Shown in pieces: positions 50,907-60,096 of a stretch of DNA of 64,000 bases (the stretch's first letter is position 1; the number at the start of each line of letters is the position of its first letter). The notes beneath the pieces were generated by a model, which had not been told where the DNA came from, made no database searches, and saw nothing but the letters and a program-made list of their open reading frames with translations. Location of the stretch: contig NZ_AP022822.1 in assembly GCF_011397115.1 (NCBI RefSeq), positions 1,787,001 to 1,851,000 of the forward strand. The letters are read 5' to 3'. Both the position numbers and the translations under genes were made by a program. The DNA comes from Enterococcus saigonensis (lineage in GTDB: Bacteria > Bacillota > Bacilli > Lactobacillales > Enterococcaceae).

Positions 50907-53279
50907 TTATTTATGTTTTTTCTTTTTTATACCTTTATAAAAAGGTTTTTTCCCTTTTTTCTTCTTATTACCATTAAGATCAACTTGCAATTTACCTTTA
51001 TTATCATACGCCTTTGATTTAGCTGGCGTATGTTTCTGACGGCGACTGGAACGATTATCTGTTTTTTTGCCACTACGATTGTTACGACTCACTTGTGGTC
51101 GAGGTAATTGGGTAACTTCTTCTGCTGAGACCAATTCAAAGTCAATTTCTCTTGTTTCAGGATTAGCATTAGTTACTTTCACACGGACTTTTTGTCCAAT
51201 TTTAAAAGTCATTCCTGTTCTTTCACCAACAAGAGCTAATTGTTGCTCAACAAAGTGAAAATAGTCCTCTTTTAAATTACTAATGTGAATCATACCTTCA
51301 ATTGTATTTGGTAATTCAATGAAAATACCAAATTTCGTAATTGAGCTGATAACTCCATCAAAATCTTCACCAATATGTTCTTGCATAAATTCTGCTTTTT
51401 TCATGGCGTCAACTTCCCGTTCGCACAAAACAGCACGACGTTCCATATCAGAAGAATGATGCGCAATTTCTGGCAGCTTTTCTTGCCATTTGCTTTGCAT
51501 TTTTTTGCTTGTATCACTTGCATAACTGCGAATAAGGCGATGAACGATTAAATCTGGGTATCGTCTTATCGGTGAAGTAAAGTGTGTATAATAATCAGCG
51601 GCCAAGCCATAGTGTCCGGCATTATGTTCAGAATATTTTGCCTGCTGCATACTACGTAACAACATCATATTGACAACCATCGCTTCTGGTCGCTCTGCGA
51701 CATCGGCCACAACCTTTTGTAAATCTTTGGGGGTGATGCTTCCTTTCGTATGTTTTACTACCATACCCAAAGCAGCTGCAAAATCAAAAAAACGTTGCAA
51801 TTTTTCTTCTTTTGGATCTTCATGAATTCGATAAATAAAAGGTAATTGTAATTTATTGTAATGTTCTGCCACCGTTTCATTGGCTGCTAACATGAAGGAT
51901 TCAATTAGACGTTCTCCTATACCACGGCTGCGCAAAATAATATCTTTAGGGTGGCCCTGCTCATCAACTAAAACTTTCGCTTCACGATCTTCAAAGCTGA
52001 CTGCTCCTCTTTTTATCCGGCGTTGTTCCAGAATATAATGTAATTCTGCCATTTCATAAAACATCGGTACTAATTTTTCATAGCGCTTGGAGACTTCTGG
52101 TTCTTCATCTTCAATAATCGCATTTACCGCTGTATATGTCATCCGTTCGGTAGTTTGAATTATACTTGGAAAAATAGCATGCTTGACAATATTTCCAGTT
52201 GGGTCAATCTCCATTTCACAGCTCATAGTAAGACGGGGCACGTGAGGATTCAAGGAGCAAATACCATTTGATAGACGTTGTGGAATCATCGGAATAACGC
52301 GATCTGTCAAATAGACACTCGTACCTCTATCATAAGCTTCTTGGTCTAAAGGGCTACCTTCTGTTACATAATATGAAACATCTGCAATATGCACACCCAA
52401 GAAAAAATTACCATTTGTTAATTTTTTTACAGTGACCGCATCATCTAAGTCTTTGGCATCTTCGCCATCAATCGTTACAATCAATTGATCTCGACGATCC
52501 ACACGATCAGGAAAATCAGCTGGGTCTATCGTCTCTGCTACTTTGTCTGCTTGAGCTAAAACATTTGCAGGAAAACTCGTGTTAATACCATGACTAATAA
52601 CGATAGATAAAATATCCATGCCAGGATCATTTTTATGTCCAATAATTTGTTTGACTACACCTTCAATACTAGTAGGATAGCCTTTTTCAGGGTAATGGGT
52701 AATCTCTACAATGACAATACTACCGTCCACTGGCTTAATTCCTTGTGCAGCAACTAAAACTCTTAAGCCATTAAAATTCTTATCTTTTGGTTTCACACTC
52801 CCATATAAATCGCTTTCGGCGATTTCACTTTCATCAAATAAACTAAATTCACCCACGATTTGATTGACAGCTCGTTGTCTAATTTCTACAACCTGACCTT
52901 CTGCACCACGATCAGAAAAAGGATCTGAAATTTTCACGATATCAATGGCAACCGTATCACCATCCATAGCATAGCCCGTTTTTTCCTTGGGAATAAAAAT
53001 ATCATCTTCTTCTGGATCGATGGTTACAAAACCAAAACCTCGTTCGTTAGCACGAAATGTACCCTCTACTAATACTGTTTGTGGTGGCAACTTAATTTTG
53101 CCTTTTTTGTTAAAAATAATCGTACCTTCTCGCTCCATTGCCGCTATTGTCTGTACCAGCAGCTTAAAATCAGTACTTTTTTGCAGATTTAAACCTTCTG
53201 CAATTTCTTCGGCAGAAAAACTTTTTTTATTACTCGTAGCTAAAAAAGTTAAAACCTGCTCTTTAATTGTTGCTTTCAT
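50907..53279 (-). CDS. rnr: ribonuclease R
   Basis: A 790-residue 3'-5' exoribonuclease. An N-terminal helix-turn-helix domain (about residues 1-65) and cold-shock domains come first. The RNB catalytic domain has the metal-binding aspartates in DGEDAKDLDDAV (about residue 280). An S1 domain (FDGVISSITKFGIFIEL) and a very basic C-terminal tail (KKKKGKKPFYKGIKKKKHK) follow. It degrades structured RNA and works with SmpB in trans-translation. Its ribosome binding site overlaps the est stop codon. Confidence 0.96.
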   Translation of the reverse strand: MKATIKEQVLTFLATSNKKSFSAEEIAEGLNLQKSTDFKLLVQTIAAMEREGTIIFNKKGKIKLPPQTVLVEGTFRANERGFGFVTIDPEEDDIFIPKEKTGYAMDGDTVAIDIVKISDPFSDRGAEGQVVEIRQRAVNQIVGEFSLFDESEIAESDLYGSVKPKDKNFNGLRVLVAAQGIKPVDGSIVIVEITHYPEKGYPTSIEGVVKQIIGHKNDPGMDILSIVISHGINTSFPANVLAQADKVAETIDPADFPDRVDRRDQLIVTIDGEDAKDLDDAVTVKKLTNGNFFLGVHIADVSYYVTEGSPLDQEAYDRGTSVYLTDRVIPMIPQRLSNGICSLNPHVPRLTMSCEMEIDPTGNIVKHAIFPSIIQTTERMTYTAVNAIIEDEEPEVSKRYEKLVPMFYEMAELHYILEQRRIKRGAVSFEDREAKVLVDEQGHPKDIILRSRGIGERLIESFMLAANETVAEHYNKLQLPFIYRIHEDPKEEKLQRFFDFAAALGMVVKHTKGSITPKDLQKVVADVAERPEAMVVNMMLLRSMQQAKYSEHNAGHYGLAADYYTHFTSPIRRYPDLIVHRLIRSYASDTSKKMQSKWQEKLPEIAHHSSDMERRAVLCEREVDAMKKAEFMQEHIGEDFDGVISSITKFGIFIELPNTIEGMIHISNLKEDYFHFVEQQLALVGERTGMTFKIGQKVRVKVTNANPETREIDFELVSAEEVTQLPRPQVSRNNRSGKKTDNRSSRRQKHTPAKSKAYDNKGKLQVDLNGNKKKKGKKPFYKGIKKKKHK

Positions 53280-53282
53280 TTT

Positions 53283-54032
53283 CTACCTCTTTTCATTTTG
53301 CTTAGTTAAAAAGTGGATAACATTTTTTTCAAATTGCCGATGTACTGGATCAACGGTGATTACATGTCCACTTTTAGCATACCAATCCAATGTTACATCT
53401 ACTTGTTGTAACGCTGTGGCTGTATTATAGACTGTATTTGCATCAATCATTTCATCTGCTCCTCCTTGCGCTAAGTACACGGGTACTTTCACAGAAGAAA
53501 GATTCTGACTCACTTTTTCACCGAATGTCTCAATTGCGTGCAATTGTTTCATCACTAGCGGCTTCAACTTGTTTAATTTTTCTTCAATTATAGCGTCATC
53601 GATTTTTTGTCGTTGGTATAATTGTTTTGCATATAATAGGAAGTTTTCAGGCACATTATTTTTTGTTTTGAATAAAGGCGAGCAAAAAGCTCCCCCTGCT
53701 ACAATTTCTGGATGCCCTTTTGTTAATAGGTCCATCGCAAAAATGCCTCCCATGGAGAGTCCAAACACACAAATTTCCCGGTACCCTTCTTTGACTAAAG
53801 CATAAAAAGCATTTTGTGCATCTTCTTTCCATTTTTGAAAGTCAGTCGTTAAAATTTCTTTGGGTTCCATAGTGCCATGACCCAAAAAAAGCGGTGCATA
53901 AACAGTATAATTTTCTTTTTCTAGCGCTCTGGACAACATTCTAACGTCATTGGGACTGCCAGAATAAGCATGAAAGAGTAAGACAGCCTTTTTTCCTTTT
54001 GCTGTAAAAAAAGATGTTGGTTTTTTTTCCAC
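53283..54032 (-). CDS. est: alpha/beta hydrolase, carboxylesterase
   Basis: A 249-residue esterase like Est30. The oxyanion region is LFHAYSGSPNDV, the nucleophile is in FGLSMGG (GxSxG, about residue 93), the acid is in GGADEMID, and the His is in SGHVITVD near the C-terminus. The start is GTG (54030-54032), 8 nt after GAGGTG. It lies between secG and rnr, a conserved order in Firmicutes (secG-est-rnr-smpB). Confidence 0.92.
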   Translation of the reverse strand: MEKKPTSFFTAKGKKAVLLFHAYSGSPNDVRMLSRALEKENYTVYAPLFLGHGTMEPKEILTTDFQKWKEDAQNAFYALVKEGYREICVFGLSMGGIFAMDLLTKGHPEIVAGGAFCSPLFKTKNNVPENFLLYAKQLYQRQKIDDAIIEEKLNKLKPLVMKQLHAIETFGEKVSQNLSSVKVPVYLAQGGADEMIDANTVYNTATALQQVDVTLDWYAKSGHVITVDPVHRQFEKNVIHFLTKQNEKR

Positions 54033-54067
54033 GATTCTTCACCTCAATAGCCCAATTTTACCATAAA

Positions 54068-54116
54068 AATAAAAGAAGGCTGAAACTTGACGCTAAAGAC
54101 GCCGTAAGTTTCAGCC
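54068..54116 (-). terminator. terminator after secG
   Basis: GGCTGAAACTT / AAGTTTCAGCC stem, extended by GACG / CGCC-type pairs, with a T-rich tail TTCTTTTATTTTT on the minus strand. It probably reduces but does not abolish transcription into est-rnr-smpB, since no other promoter is obvious there. Confidence 0.75.
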
Positions 54117-54139
54117 AAAAAACGATCGGATTTATCCGT

Positions 54140-54376
54140 TTATTTTGATGATAAAAAGGCTAATACAAATAACAAAATTAACCAAACAGCGCCTAAAACT
54201 GCTGTTGTACGCTGCATCACGGCTTCAAAACCGCGGGCTTTTTGTTTACCAAATAGCTGATCGGCACCACCGGTAAAGGCGCTGGCTGCACTATTTTGCT
54301 TGCTCGGCTGCATCATGATAGCGATAATAATGATGATTGAAAGCACAATCACTACGCCTAATAAAAAATTATACAT
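54140..54376 (-). CDS. secG: preprotein translocase subunit SecG
   Basis: A 78-residue protein with two membrane segments (about residues 3-22 and 55-75) and the conserved loop SAFTGGADQLFGKQKARGFE. It assists SecYE. ATG 54376 has AAGGAGG 9 nt upstream; eight earlier open codons are not used. First gene of the secG-est-rnr-smpB group. Confidence 0.95.
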   Translation of the reverse strand: MYNFLLGVVIVLSIIIIIAIMMQPSKQNSAASAFTGGADQLFGKQKARGFEAVMQRTTAVLGAVWLILLFVLAFLSSK

Positions 54377-54548
54377 TCGCCGCTTCCTCCTTAAATACAA
54401 TTCATCTACTTTACTTTAGCATAAATACAGTTGGATTACCATAAGGAATAGTCCTTCAAAAAAGACTTCCATTTTATACTATTTAAAATGGGATAGAAAA
54501 AATACAATGAACTTATTAACTTATTGATTAAACTATTCTTCACATCAC

Positions 54549-54588
54549 AAAAAACAGCACACCGGCAATCAACGCCAGTGTGCTGTTA
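54549..54588 (-). terminator. terminator of yjdI-yjdJ
   Basis: AACAGCACACTGGC pairs with GCCGGTGTGCTGTT (one G-T wobble), followed by TTTTTTG on the minus strand. Confidence 0.9.
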
Positions 54589-54602
54589 TCACAAGGAAAA
54601 TA

Positions 54603-54872
54603 TTACTTACGTAAAACATCCCCGTATTCTGGTTTTTCAGCAAATTCTTTTTTAGCAAATGGGCAAAGTGGAATAATTTTTAAATCATCCCGTCGTGCAC
54701 GTTCTACACCATGAGATACCAATTTTTCAGCAATTTTTTGACCTCGATAATCCGGTTCAACAAACGTATGGTCAATAATCATCATGCCATCAGCAGAAGA
54801 CCATGTCATTTCACCAATTTCTCTTCCATCATCATAAACTGCAAAACGGTCTTTTTCTTCTTTAAATTCCAT
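54603..54872 (-). CDS. yjdJ: GNAT-like protein, YjdJ family
   Basis: An 89-residue minimal acetyltransferase-fold protein (PF14542-like). The acetyl-CoA loop is VEPDYRGQKIAEKLV (about residues 38-52), and the C-terminus has IIPLCPFAKKEF, seen in many members. ATG 54872 has AAAGGA 8 nt upstream; the ATG three codons earlier is too close to it. It starts 1 nt after the ferredoxin-like gene, the same pair as yjdI-yjdJ in E. coli. Substrate unknown. Confidence 0.82.
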   Translation of the reverse strand: MEFKEEKDRFAVYDDGREIGEMTWSSADGMMIIDHTFVEPDYRGQKIAEKLVSHGVERARRDDLKIIPLCPFAKKEFAEKPEYGDVLRK

Positions 54873-54873
54873 T

Positions 54874-55143
54874 TCAAACATCCTTTCGAATAAATTTTAA
54901 TGCCCCAGTCGGACATGTGTTAATAACGCGCGCATCTTCATCGGCGCTCGCATTATCTGCCAAAATCCATGGTCTGCGACCAACTTCAAATACAGCACCG
55001 TTTCCACGAACACAATTACCGACATGGGCACAAATATCTTTGTTATAATAAATATCAATATCTTTGCCGGAGTATTTGCGATACCCATCAGCAACTAGCA
55101 TTTCTTCTGTGACTCCTTGACCGTTGATTTTATTTCCTTCCAT
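54874..55143 (-). CDS. yjdI: divergent 4Fe-4S mono-cluster protein, YjdI family
   Basis: An 89-residue protein of the Fer4_19 type. The cysteines are in NKDICAHVGNCVRG (about residues 34-47) and NTCPTGALKF near the end, consistent with one iron-sulfur cluster. AAAGGAGG lies before the ATG. It is coupled to the YjdJ-like gene. Function unknown; a redox or cluster-carrier role is inferred. Confidence 0.82.
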   Translation of the reverse strand: MEGNKINGQGVTEEMLVADGYRKYSGKDIDIYYNKDICAHVGNCVRGNGAVFEVGRRPWILADNASADEDARVINTCPTGALKFIRKDV

Positions 55144-55285
55144 CTATTTACCTCCTTTATTTAAGTATCTTGCCTTAATTCTTCACATGATTCATTAGAA
55201 TTATAACCACTTACATTTTATCAGTAGTATCCTTTTTAAACAAACAATTATCCTTTTAAAATGACAATGCAAATTTTATGTTATG

Positions 55286-56229
55286 TTAACTTAAATTTTT
55301 TTCAATAAATGACCAAATTGTTTGCCAATAGGCTTCTGGTTGTTCTTTTTTAGCTTTTAAGTGACCTGATCCTTCAAAAATTTTGAGTTCTTTTCTATCT
55401 GCCGTAGCCTCCATTAACGTAACTGTTTCTTTAACGGGAATAAATTTGTCCTTTTGACCATGGAGAAATAAAACCGGTAAATGATTACTTCCCAACTGTC
55501 TGCTAACAGATGCCTCTAATAAGGAGTACCCATTCCTTTCTTTCGCATAATGATTTGCTAACCCCATAAAACGATTAATAGGATAGTTGGTTAAACGATG
55601 AAGTTGGTATTTAAATGTACTATAAACAGATGTGTAACTACTATCGGCAATCAGTAATTTTACTTGTTGCGGTAGCTTTTCGCCACTTGCCATCAGTACC
55701 GCGGCCGCCCCCATGCCCTCACCATGAAGAATGATCTTTGCTTGGGGATTATTTTCAGTGACCAAATTTATCCATGTTATTATATCTAATCGATCTAACC
55801 ACCCAAGACCGATAATCTTACCACTGCTGCGCCCTGTCCTCTAAGATCAGGTACTAAAACATTATATCCTGCTTCAAAATACGTTTTGGCTTCAGCTGCC
55901 ATTTCATCAAATCCTGTGCTGCGATAGCCATGAACGCAAATTACCCATCGATTGCTATCTTGTAAAAACGTTGAAGCTACTAATTTTTCTTGATCAAAAC
56001 TAAGTGCTCCCCATTCATATTCTGTTAGCCAAAAATTGTAAAGTTCATTTGTGGGCTCTTCTTTTTTGGCATCTGGATTTAAAGAAGATTGTCCTTTTGC
56101 TAAATACCAGTGGTTGTCTCGTTCAACTACTGCATCTACAAAAAAATGCGCCCAACGCTTTAAATAATGGTAGTAAATCAGCAGTCCAATCACTAATAAC
56201 CCTAAAATTATTCCAATAATCATCAACAT
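55286..56229 (-). pseudogene. alpha/beta hydrolase (YqkD-like), frameshifted and lacking the nucleophile Ser
   Basis: Two minus-strand frames form one hydrolase. The N-terminal part has a membrane anchor (about residues 1-20), VICVHGYRSTG and VLVPDLRGQG. The C-terminal part has LGWLDRLDIITWI, ADSSYTSVY, FLHGQKDKFIPV with the acid, and GSGHLKA with the His. They join at about 55831-55834, where one base is missing: adding one gives RGQGRSSGKIIGLGW, as in homologues. The nucleophile elbow reads GEGMG, so the expected Ser is Gly. Both changes suggest loss of hydrolase function, though a sequencing error at the frameshift is possible. The start is ATG 56229 after AGGTG. Confidence 0.78.
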
Positions 56230-56356
56230 CCACGTCACCTATTTCTATCTAAACTCAACAATTTGGTTGCCCATCCAACTTTCTCTTTTATTTAGTTTAT
56301 CATTTCAAAAATCAAACCTCCATAAATAACCCTCTTCTTTGCCAGAAGTTAACTTT

Positions 56357-56384
56357 TTGTCTCAACGCAGGTTTGGCATATAAT
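56357..56384 (+). promoter_or_regulatory. promoter of the TIGR00266 gene
   Basis: -35 TTGTCT (56357-56362), 16-nt spacer, perfect -10 TATAAT (56379-56384). Confidence 0.65.
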
Positions 56385-56415
56385 AAAGATATGAATTAAG
56401 AAAGAAGGTTAGGAC

Positions 56416-57117
56416 ATGAAATACAATTTAAGCTCTACTTCTGTTTTCCCTTTAGTGGATATTGCATTAAAGGAAGGTGAAGAGGTTCAAATCGAACCTG
56501 GTTCAATGGTTTATCATAATGGTTTGGTTACATTAGAAGGTCACATGAATAGTAATGGAAAAAAAGGGATCGGCGGCATGATGAAAGCACTAGGACGTTC
56601 ATTATCTAGTGGCGAAAGTTTCTTTATTACTAAGGTCCGTGGTGATGCAGAAAACGCCCACGTTACCATTGCCCCTTCCACTCCAGGAACCATTCGTGAA
56701 TTACCGATAGGCCCAACACAATGGCGTTTAAATACAGGTGCTTTTTTAGCCAGCGAGAGTAGTGTTTCGTATACAATGCAACGCCAAAAATTAGAAGGCG
56801 CACTATTAGGTGGCACTGGAGGTCTATTCGTCATGGAAACTGCCGGAGAGGGAATGATGTTAATTAACGGCTACGGTGATTTAGTCGAAATTACCATGGA
56901 TGGCAGCCAACAATTTGTCATCGACAACGAGCATGTTTTGGCTTGGAGTAAGTCGCTTGATTACCATATTGAATTTGCTTCTGGAACATTTGGTTTTAAA
57001 ACCGGCGAAGGACTCGTGAATCGTTTTTCGGGTCAAGGCAAAATCATTATTCAAAGTCGTAATATTGAAGCGTTTGCGGGATTAATTGCGCCATTCATCC
57101 CTTCAAGTAGTAACTAA
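56416..57117 (+). CDS. TIGR00266/AIM24 family protein
   Basis: A 233-residue, mostly beta-strand protein of the TIGR00266 (AIM24, tryptophan RNA-binding attenuator-like) family: EEVQIEPGSMVYHNG near the start, a Gly-rich GGMMKALGRSLSSGESFFIT stretch (about residues 53-72), and RFSGQGKIIIQSRN near the end. Bacterial function is unknown; mitochondrial AIM24 is a membrane-organising protein. GAAGG precedes the ATG. No terminator is seen after it. Confidence 0.85.
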   Translation: MKYNLSSTSVFPLVDIALKEGEEVQIEPGSMVYHNGLVTLEGHMNSNGKKGIGGMMKALGRSLSSGESFFITKVRGDAENAHVTIAPSTPGTIRELPIGPTQWRLNTGAFLASESSVSYTMQRQKLEGALLGGTGGLFVMETAGEGMMLINGYGDLVEITMDGSQQFVIDNEHVLAWSKSLDYHIEFASGTFGFKTGEGLVNRFSGQGKIIIQSRNIEAFAGLIAPFIPSSSN

Positions 57118-57176
57118 AGCACATTTCTCTTTTCATTTTACTTACTTTGAGTAAGAATATTGGTATTTTTTTTTAA

Positions 57177-57204
57177 TTGGCAGTAACATAAGGACAGATA
57201 AATA
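57177..57204 (+). promoter_or_regulatory. candidate promoter of pyruvate oxidase gene
   Basis: -35 TTGGCA (57177-57182), 16-nt spacer, -10 TAAATA (57199-57204). A moderate match. Confidence 0.4.
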
Positions 57205-57207
57205 AAA

Positions 57208-57231
57208 CGAACGTTCTTGAAACCGTTCGAT
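57208..57231 (+). promoter_or_regulatory. cre-like site and inverted repeat before pyruvate oxidase gene
   Basis: TTGAAACCGTTCGAT (57217-57231) fits the CcpA cre consensus WTGNAANCGNWNNCW with one mismatch. It partly overlaps an inverted repeat CGAACG-N10-CGTTCG (57208-57229). Being downstream of the likely -10, it would act as a repressor site. Confidence 0.5.
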
Positions 57232-57256
57232 ACAAAGAAGAAAGAAGTGTTTGGAA

Positions 57257-58981
57257 ATGACAAAAATCAATGCCGGTGTCGCAATGTTAAAAGTCATGGA
57301 AGATTGGGGAATTGATCATCTTTACGGCTTACCTGGTGGTTCCTTCAACTCTACAATGGATGCTTTATTCGACGAACAAAATCATATTCACTATATCCAA
57401 GTCCGCCATGAAGAAACTGGTGCACTCGCTGCTGCTGCTGATGCCAAGGTAACGGGCAAAATTGGTGCAGTATTTGGTTCAGCCGGTCCTGGTGCAACTC
57501 ATTTGATCAACGGTTTGTATGATGCACAAATGGATCATGTTCCAGTTTTGGCTTTGCTCGGTCAAGTGGCTTCAACTGCGATGAATACTAATGCTTTTCA
57601 AGAATTAAATGAAAATCCAATGTTTGCTGACGTCAGTGTTTATAATCGTACTGTGATGAATGCGGAAAGTTTACCATTTGTAATCGATGAAGCAATTAAG
57701 GCTGCTTACCGCCACAGTGGTGTAGCGGTTGTTACTATCCCAGTTGATTATGGGTATGAAGAAATTGAAGACAACTTTGTTTCAACTGCGGCAACTTACC
57801 AAACTGCTATTATTCCACCAAATGATGCGCAATTAAAAGCTGCTTTGCCATTAATTAAAGAAGCTAAAAAACCCGTTTTATATATTGGACAAGGAGTTCG
57901 TGGTGGCGCTGAGGTGGTCAAAGCTTTCGCTGAACATTTTAGTATGCCAGTGGCAGCTGCGGTTTTAGCAAAAGGTATTATTAATGATGATTATGAAAAT
58001 TATTTAGGCTCTGCTGCACGGGTGGCAACAAAACCAGCCAACGAAGCTTTACTTAGTGCTGACTTGATTATTTCTGTCGGTAGTAACTTCCCATTTGGTA
58101 ACTTTATGTTTAACAAAGATGCTAAATTTATCCAAGTCGATATTGATGGTTCAAAATTTGGTCGCCGACATGAAGTAGATGTTGCTATTTTAGGGGACGG
58201 TATTATGTCCTTACAACGCTTAATCGAACTTGGAGAAGCCCGTTCTGCTGATAAATGGTACAAAGCAAATCAACAAAACATTAAGAACTGGCACAACTGG
58301 CGTCATAGTTTCTATGATGATAACCGCAAACCAATGCGACCAGAACCCGTGTACAAAGAAATTAACCGGATTGCTGAAGACGACGCAATTTTCGTCGTGG
58401 ATGTGGGGAATGTCACAACCCACTCTGTTCGTCATTTGGAAATGAATGGTAAACAACAATTTACCACATCGGGTTGGTTTGCAACCATGGGTTATGCAGT
58501 ACCTGGTGCAATTGGGGCGCAATTGAGTTTCCCAGATCGTCAAGTTTTCACAATTAATGGCGATGGTGGTTTTGCCATGAATATGCAAGACATTATTACT
58601 CAAGTAAAATACAAATTACCAATCATTAACGTAATATTGACCAACGATTCACTTGGTTTCATTGAAGCAGAACAAGAAGTAACCAATAAAGCAATCTTTG
58701 GAGTTGATTTATACGATGTTGATTTTGGTAAAGCAGCTGAAGCAATGGGTGCAAAAGGCTTTACCATTACGGATTATGATCAATTAGCGCCTGCTTTTGA
58801 TGCGGCAAAAGTTAGTGATCGGCCCGTTGTAATTGAGGTAAAAATTGCAAACGATCGTCCATTCCCAGTCGATGCAATGGAACTTGACCCCAATAATTTC
58901 ACAGCAGAACAAATCGAAGCTTTTAAAAAACGTTACGAAATTCATGATATGCCAAACTTAGCCGATTTATTAGCTGAATAA
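57257..58981 (+). CDS. spxB: pyruvate oxidase
   Basis: A 574-residue ThDP- and FAD-dependent enzyme that converts pyruvate, phosphate and O2 to acetyl phosphate, CO2 and H2O2. ThDP features: the catalytic Glu in QVRHEETGALAAAAD (about residue 55), GSAGPGATHLINGLYDAQMD, and the C-terminal NGDGGFAMNMQD to NDSLGFI (GDG-N motif). The middle FAD region has GSNFPFGNF and QVDIDGSKFGRRHEVD. Similarity to streptococcal SpxB is strong, and it lacks acetolactate synthase features. The ribosome binding site is weak. It would make the cell a peroxide producer in air. Confidence 0.9.
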   Translation: MTKINAGVAMLKVMEDWGIDHLYGLPGGSFNSTMDALFDEQNHIHYIQVRHEETGALAAAADAKVTGKIGAVFGSAGPGATHLINGLYDAQMDHVPVLALLGQVASTAMNTNAFQELNENPMFADVSVYNRTVMNAESLPFVIDEAIKAAYRHSGVAVVTIPVDYGYEEIEDNFVSTAATYQTAIIPPNDAQLKAALPLIKEAKKPVLYIGQGVRGGAEVVKAFAEHFSMPVAAAVLAKGIINDDYENYLGSAARVATKPANEALLSADLIISVGSNFPFGNFMFNKDAKFIQVDIDGSKFGRRHEVDVAILGDGIMSLQRLIELGEARSADKWYKANQQNIKNWHNWRHSFYDDNRKPMRPEPVYKEINRIAEDDAIFVVDVGNVTTHSVRHLEMNGKQQFTTSGWFATMGYAVPGAIGAQLSFPDRQVFTINGDGGFAMNMQDIITQVKYKLPIINVILTNDSLGFIEAEQEVTNKAIFGVDLYDVDFGKAAEAMGAKGFTITDYDQLAPAFDAAKVSDRPVVIEVKIANDRPFPVDAMELDPNNFTAEQIEAFKKRYEIHDMPNLADLLAE

Positions 58982-58985
58982 GAGT

Positions 58986-59022
58986 AAAAAAGCAGTAGCA
59001 AAATCCAAGCTACTGCTTTTTT
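58986..59022. terminator. bidirectional terminator between spxB and ilvE
   Basis: AAAAAAGCAGTAGC / GCTACTGCTTTTTT stem with a 9-nt loop, serving both convergent genes. Confidence 0.93.
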
Positions 59023-59039
59023 GTGGCTATTTTGTTGCA

Positions 59040-60053
59040 TTAATCTAGTGTAATAATCCAGTTTGTCGGTGCTTCTTTGTCACCAAACTGAATTCCAGTT
59101 AATTCATCATATAATTTTTGGGTAACAGGTCCGACATTAGTTTCCGAATAAAAGACGTGAAATTTATCTCCGTATTGAATGCCACCAATTGGTGAAATAA
59201 CTGCTGCTGTGCCACAAGCCCCCGCTTCTGTAAAGCGATCTAAGCGATTGAGAAATACATCTTCTTCTACAGCTTCCAGCCCTAAACGTTCTTTGGCTAG
59301 ATAAAGCAAAGAGTATTTGGTGATGCTTGGTAAAATCGACGGTGATTTTGGTGTCACAAATTGATTTTCTTTTGTGATTCCAAAGAAATTGGCTGATCCA
59401 ACTTCTTCAATCTTAGTATGAGTTTCAGGGTCTAAATAAATACAATCAGAAAAATTATGTGCTTTTGCTTCTTCCCCAGGTAATAGGCTGGCTGCATAGT
59501 TGCCACCCACTTTGGCAGCTCCAGTACCTTTTGGTGCAGCCCGATCATAATCTGAGACGATAAAATTAGTTGGTGTTAAGCCGCCTTTAAAGTAAGCACC
59601 TACTGGCATACAAAAAACTGTAAAGATATATTCTGGTGCGGCATGAACACCGATATTAGGACCTACTCCAATTAATAATGGGCGAAGATAAAGTGTTCCC
59701 CCGGTGCCATAAGGTGGTACAAATTCACGATTTGCTGCAACGACTTGTTTAATGGCATTTAAAAACATAGCTTCTGGTACTTCTGGCATTAATAGTCGGC
59801 GCGCACTACGATTTAGACGAGCACTGTTTTGATCGGCACGAAATAAATTTACTTTTCCATCTTTGCGACTGTATGCTTTTAGTCCTTCAAAGCACTGTTG
59901 ACCATAATGTAATGCAGTAGAACCCTCGTGGATGTGCAAATATTCATCTTCTGTTAATTGACCACTATCCCAGATGCCATTTTTAAAATGGGCGATAAAA
60001 CGATAAGGTAATTTCATATAATTAAAACCCAAATTTTCCCAATCTATTTCCAT
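59040..60053 (-). CDS. ilvE: branched-chain amino-acid aminotransferase
   Basis: A 337-residue class IV PLP aminotransferase that interconverts Leu/Ile/Val and their 2-oxo acids. Features: ALHYGQQCFEGLKAY (about residues 55-69), LYLRPLLIG, the PLP lysine in GTGAAKVGGNYAASL, and GACGTAAVISPI. ATG 60053 has AAGGAG 11 nt upstream and the usual N-terminus. A CodY-box-like site adjoins its promoter. With livJHMGF it forms the branched-chain amino-acid side of the window. Confidence 0.94.
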   Translation of the reverse strand: MEIDWENLGFNYMKLPYRFIAHFKNGIWDSGQLTEDEYLHIHEGSTALHYGQQCFEGLKAYSRKDGKVNLFRADQNSARLNRSARRLLMPEVPEAMFLNAIKQVVAANREFVPPYGTGGTLYLRPLLIGVGPNIGVHAAPEYIFTVFCMPVGAYFKGGLTPTNFIVSDYDRAAPKGTGAAKVGGNYAASLLPGEEAKAHNFSDCIYLDPETHTKIEEVGSANFFGITKENQFVTPKSPSILPSITKYSLLYLAKERLGLEAVEEDVFLNRLDRFTEAGACGTAAVISPIGGIQYGDKFHVFYSETNVGPVTQKLYDELTGIQFGDKEAPTNWIITLD

Positions 60054-60096
60054 ACAAATCCACTCTCCTTCAACCATTCTTCAGGTACTTTTTGCT

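Noticed and set aside
52987..53430. 147-codon plus-strand frame opposite the rnr/est junction
   Set aside because: Spans two real genes in antisense and has no start signals.
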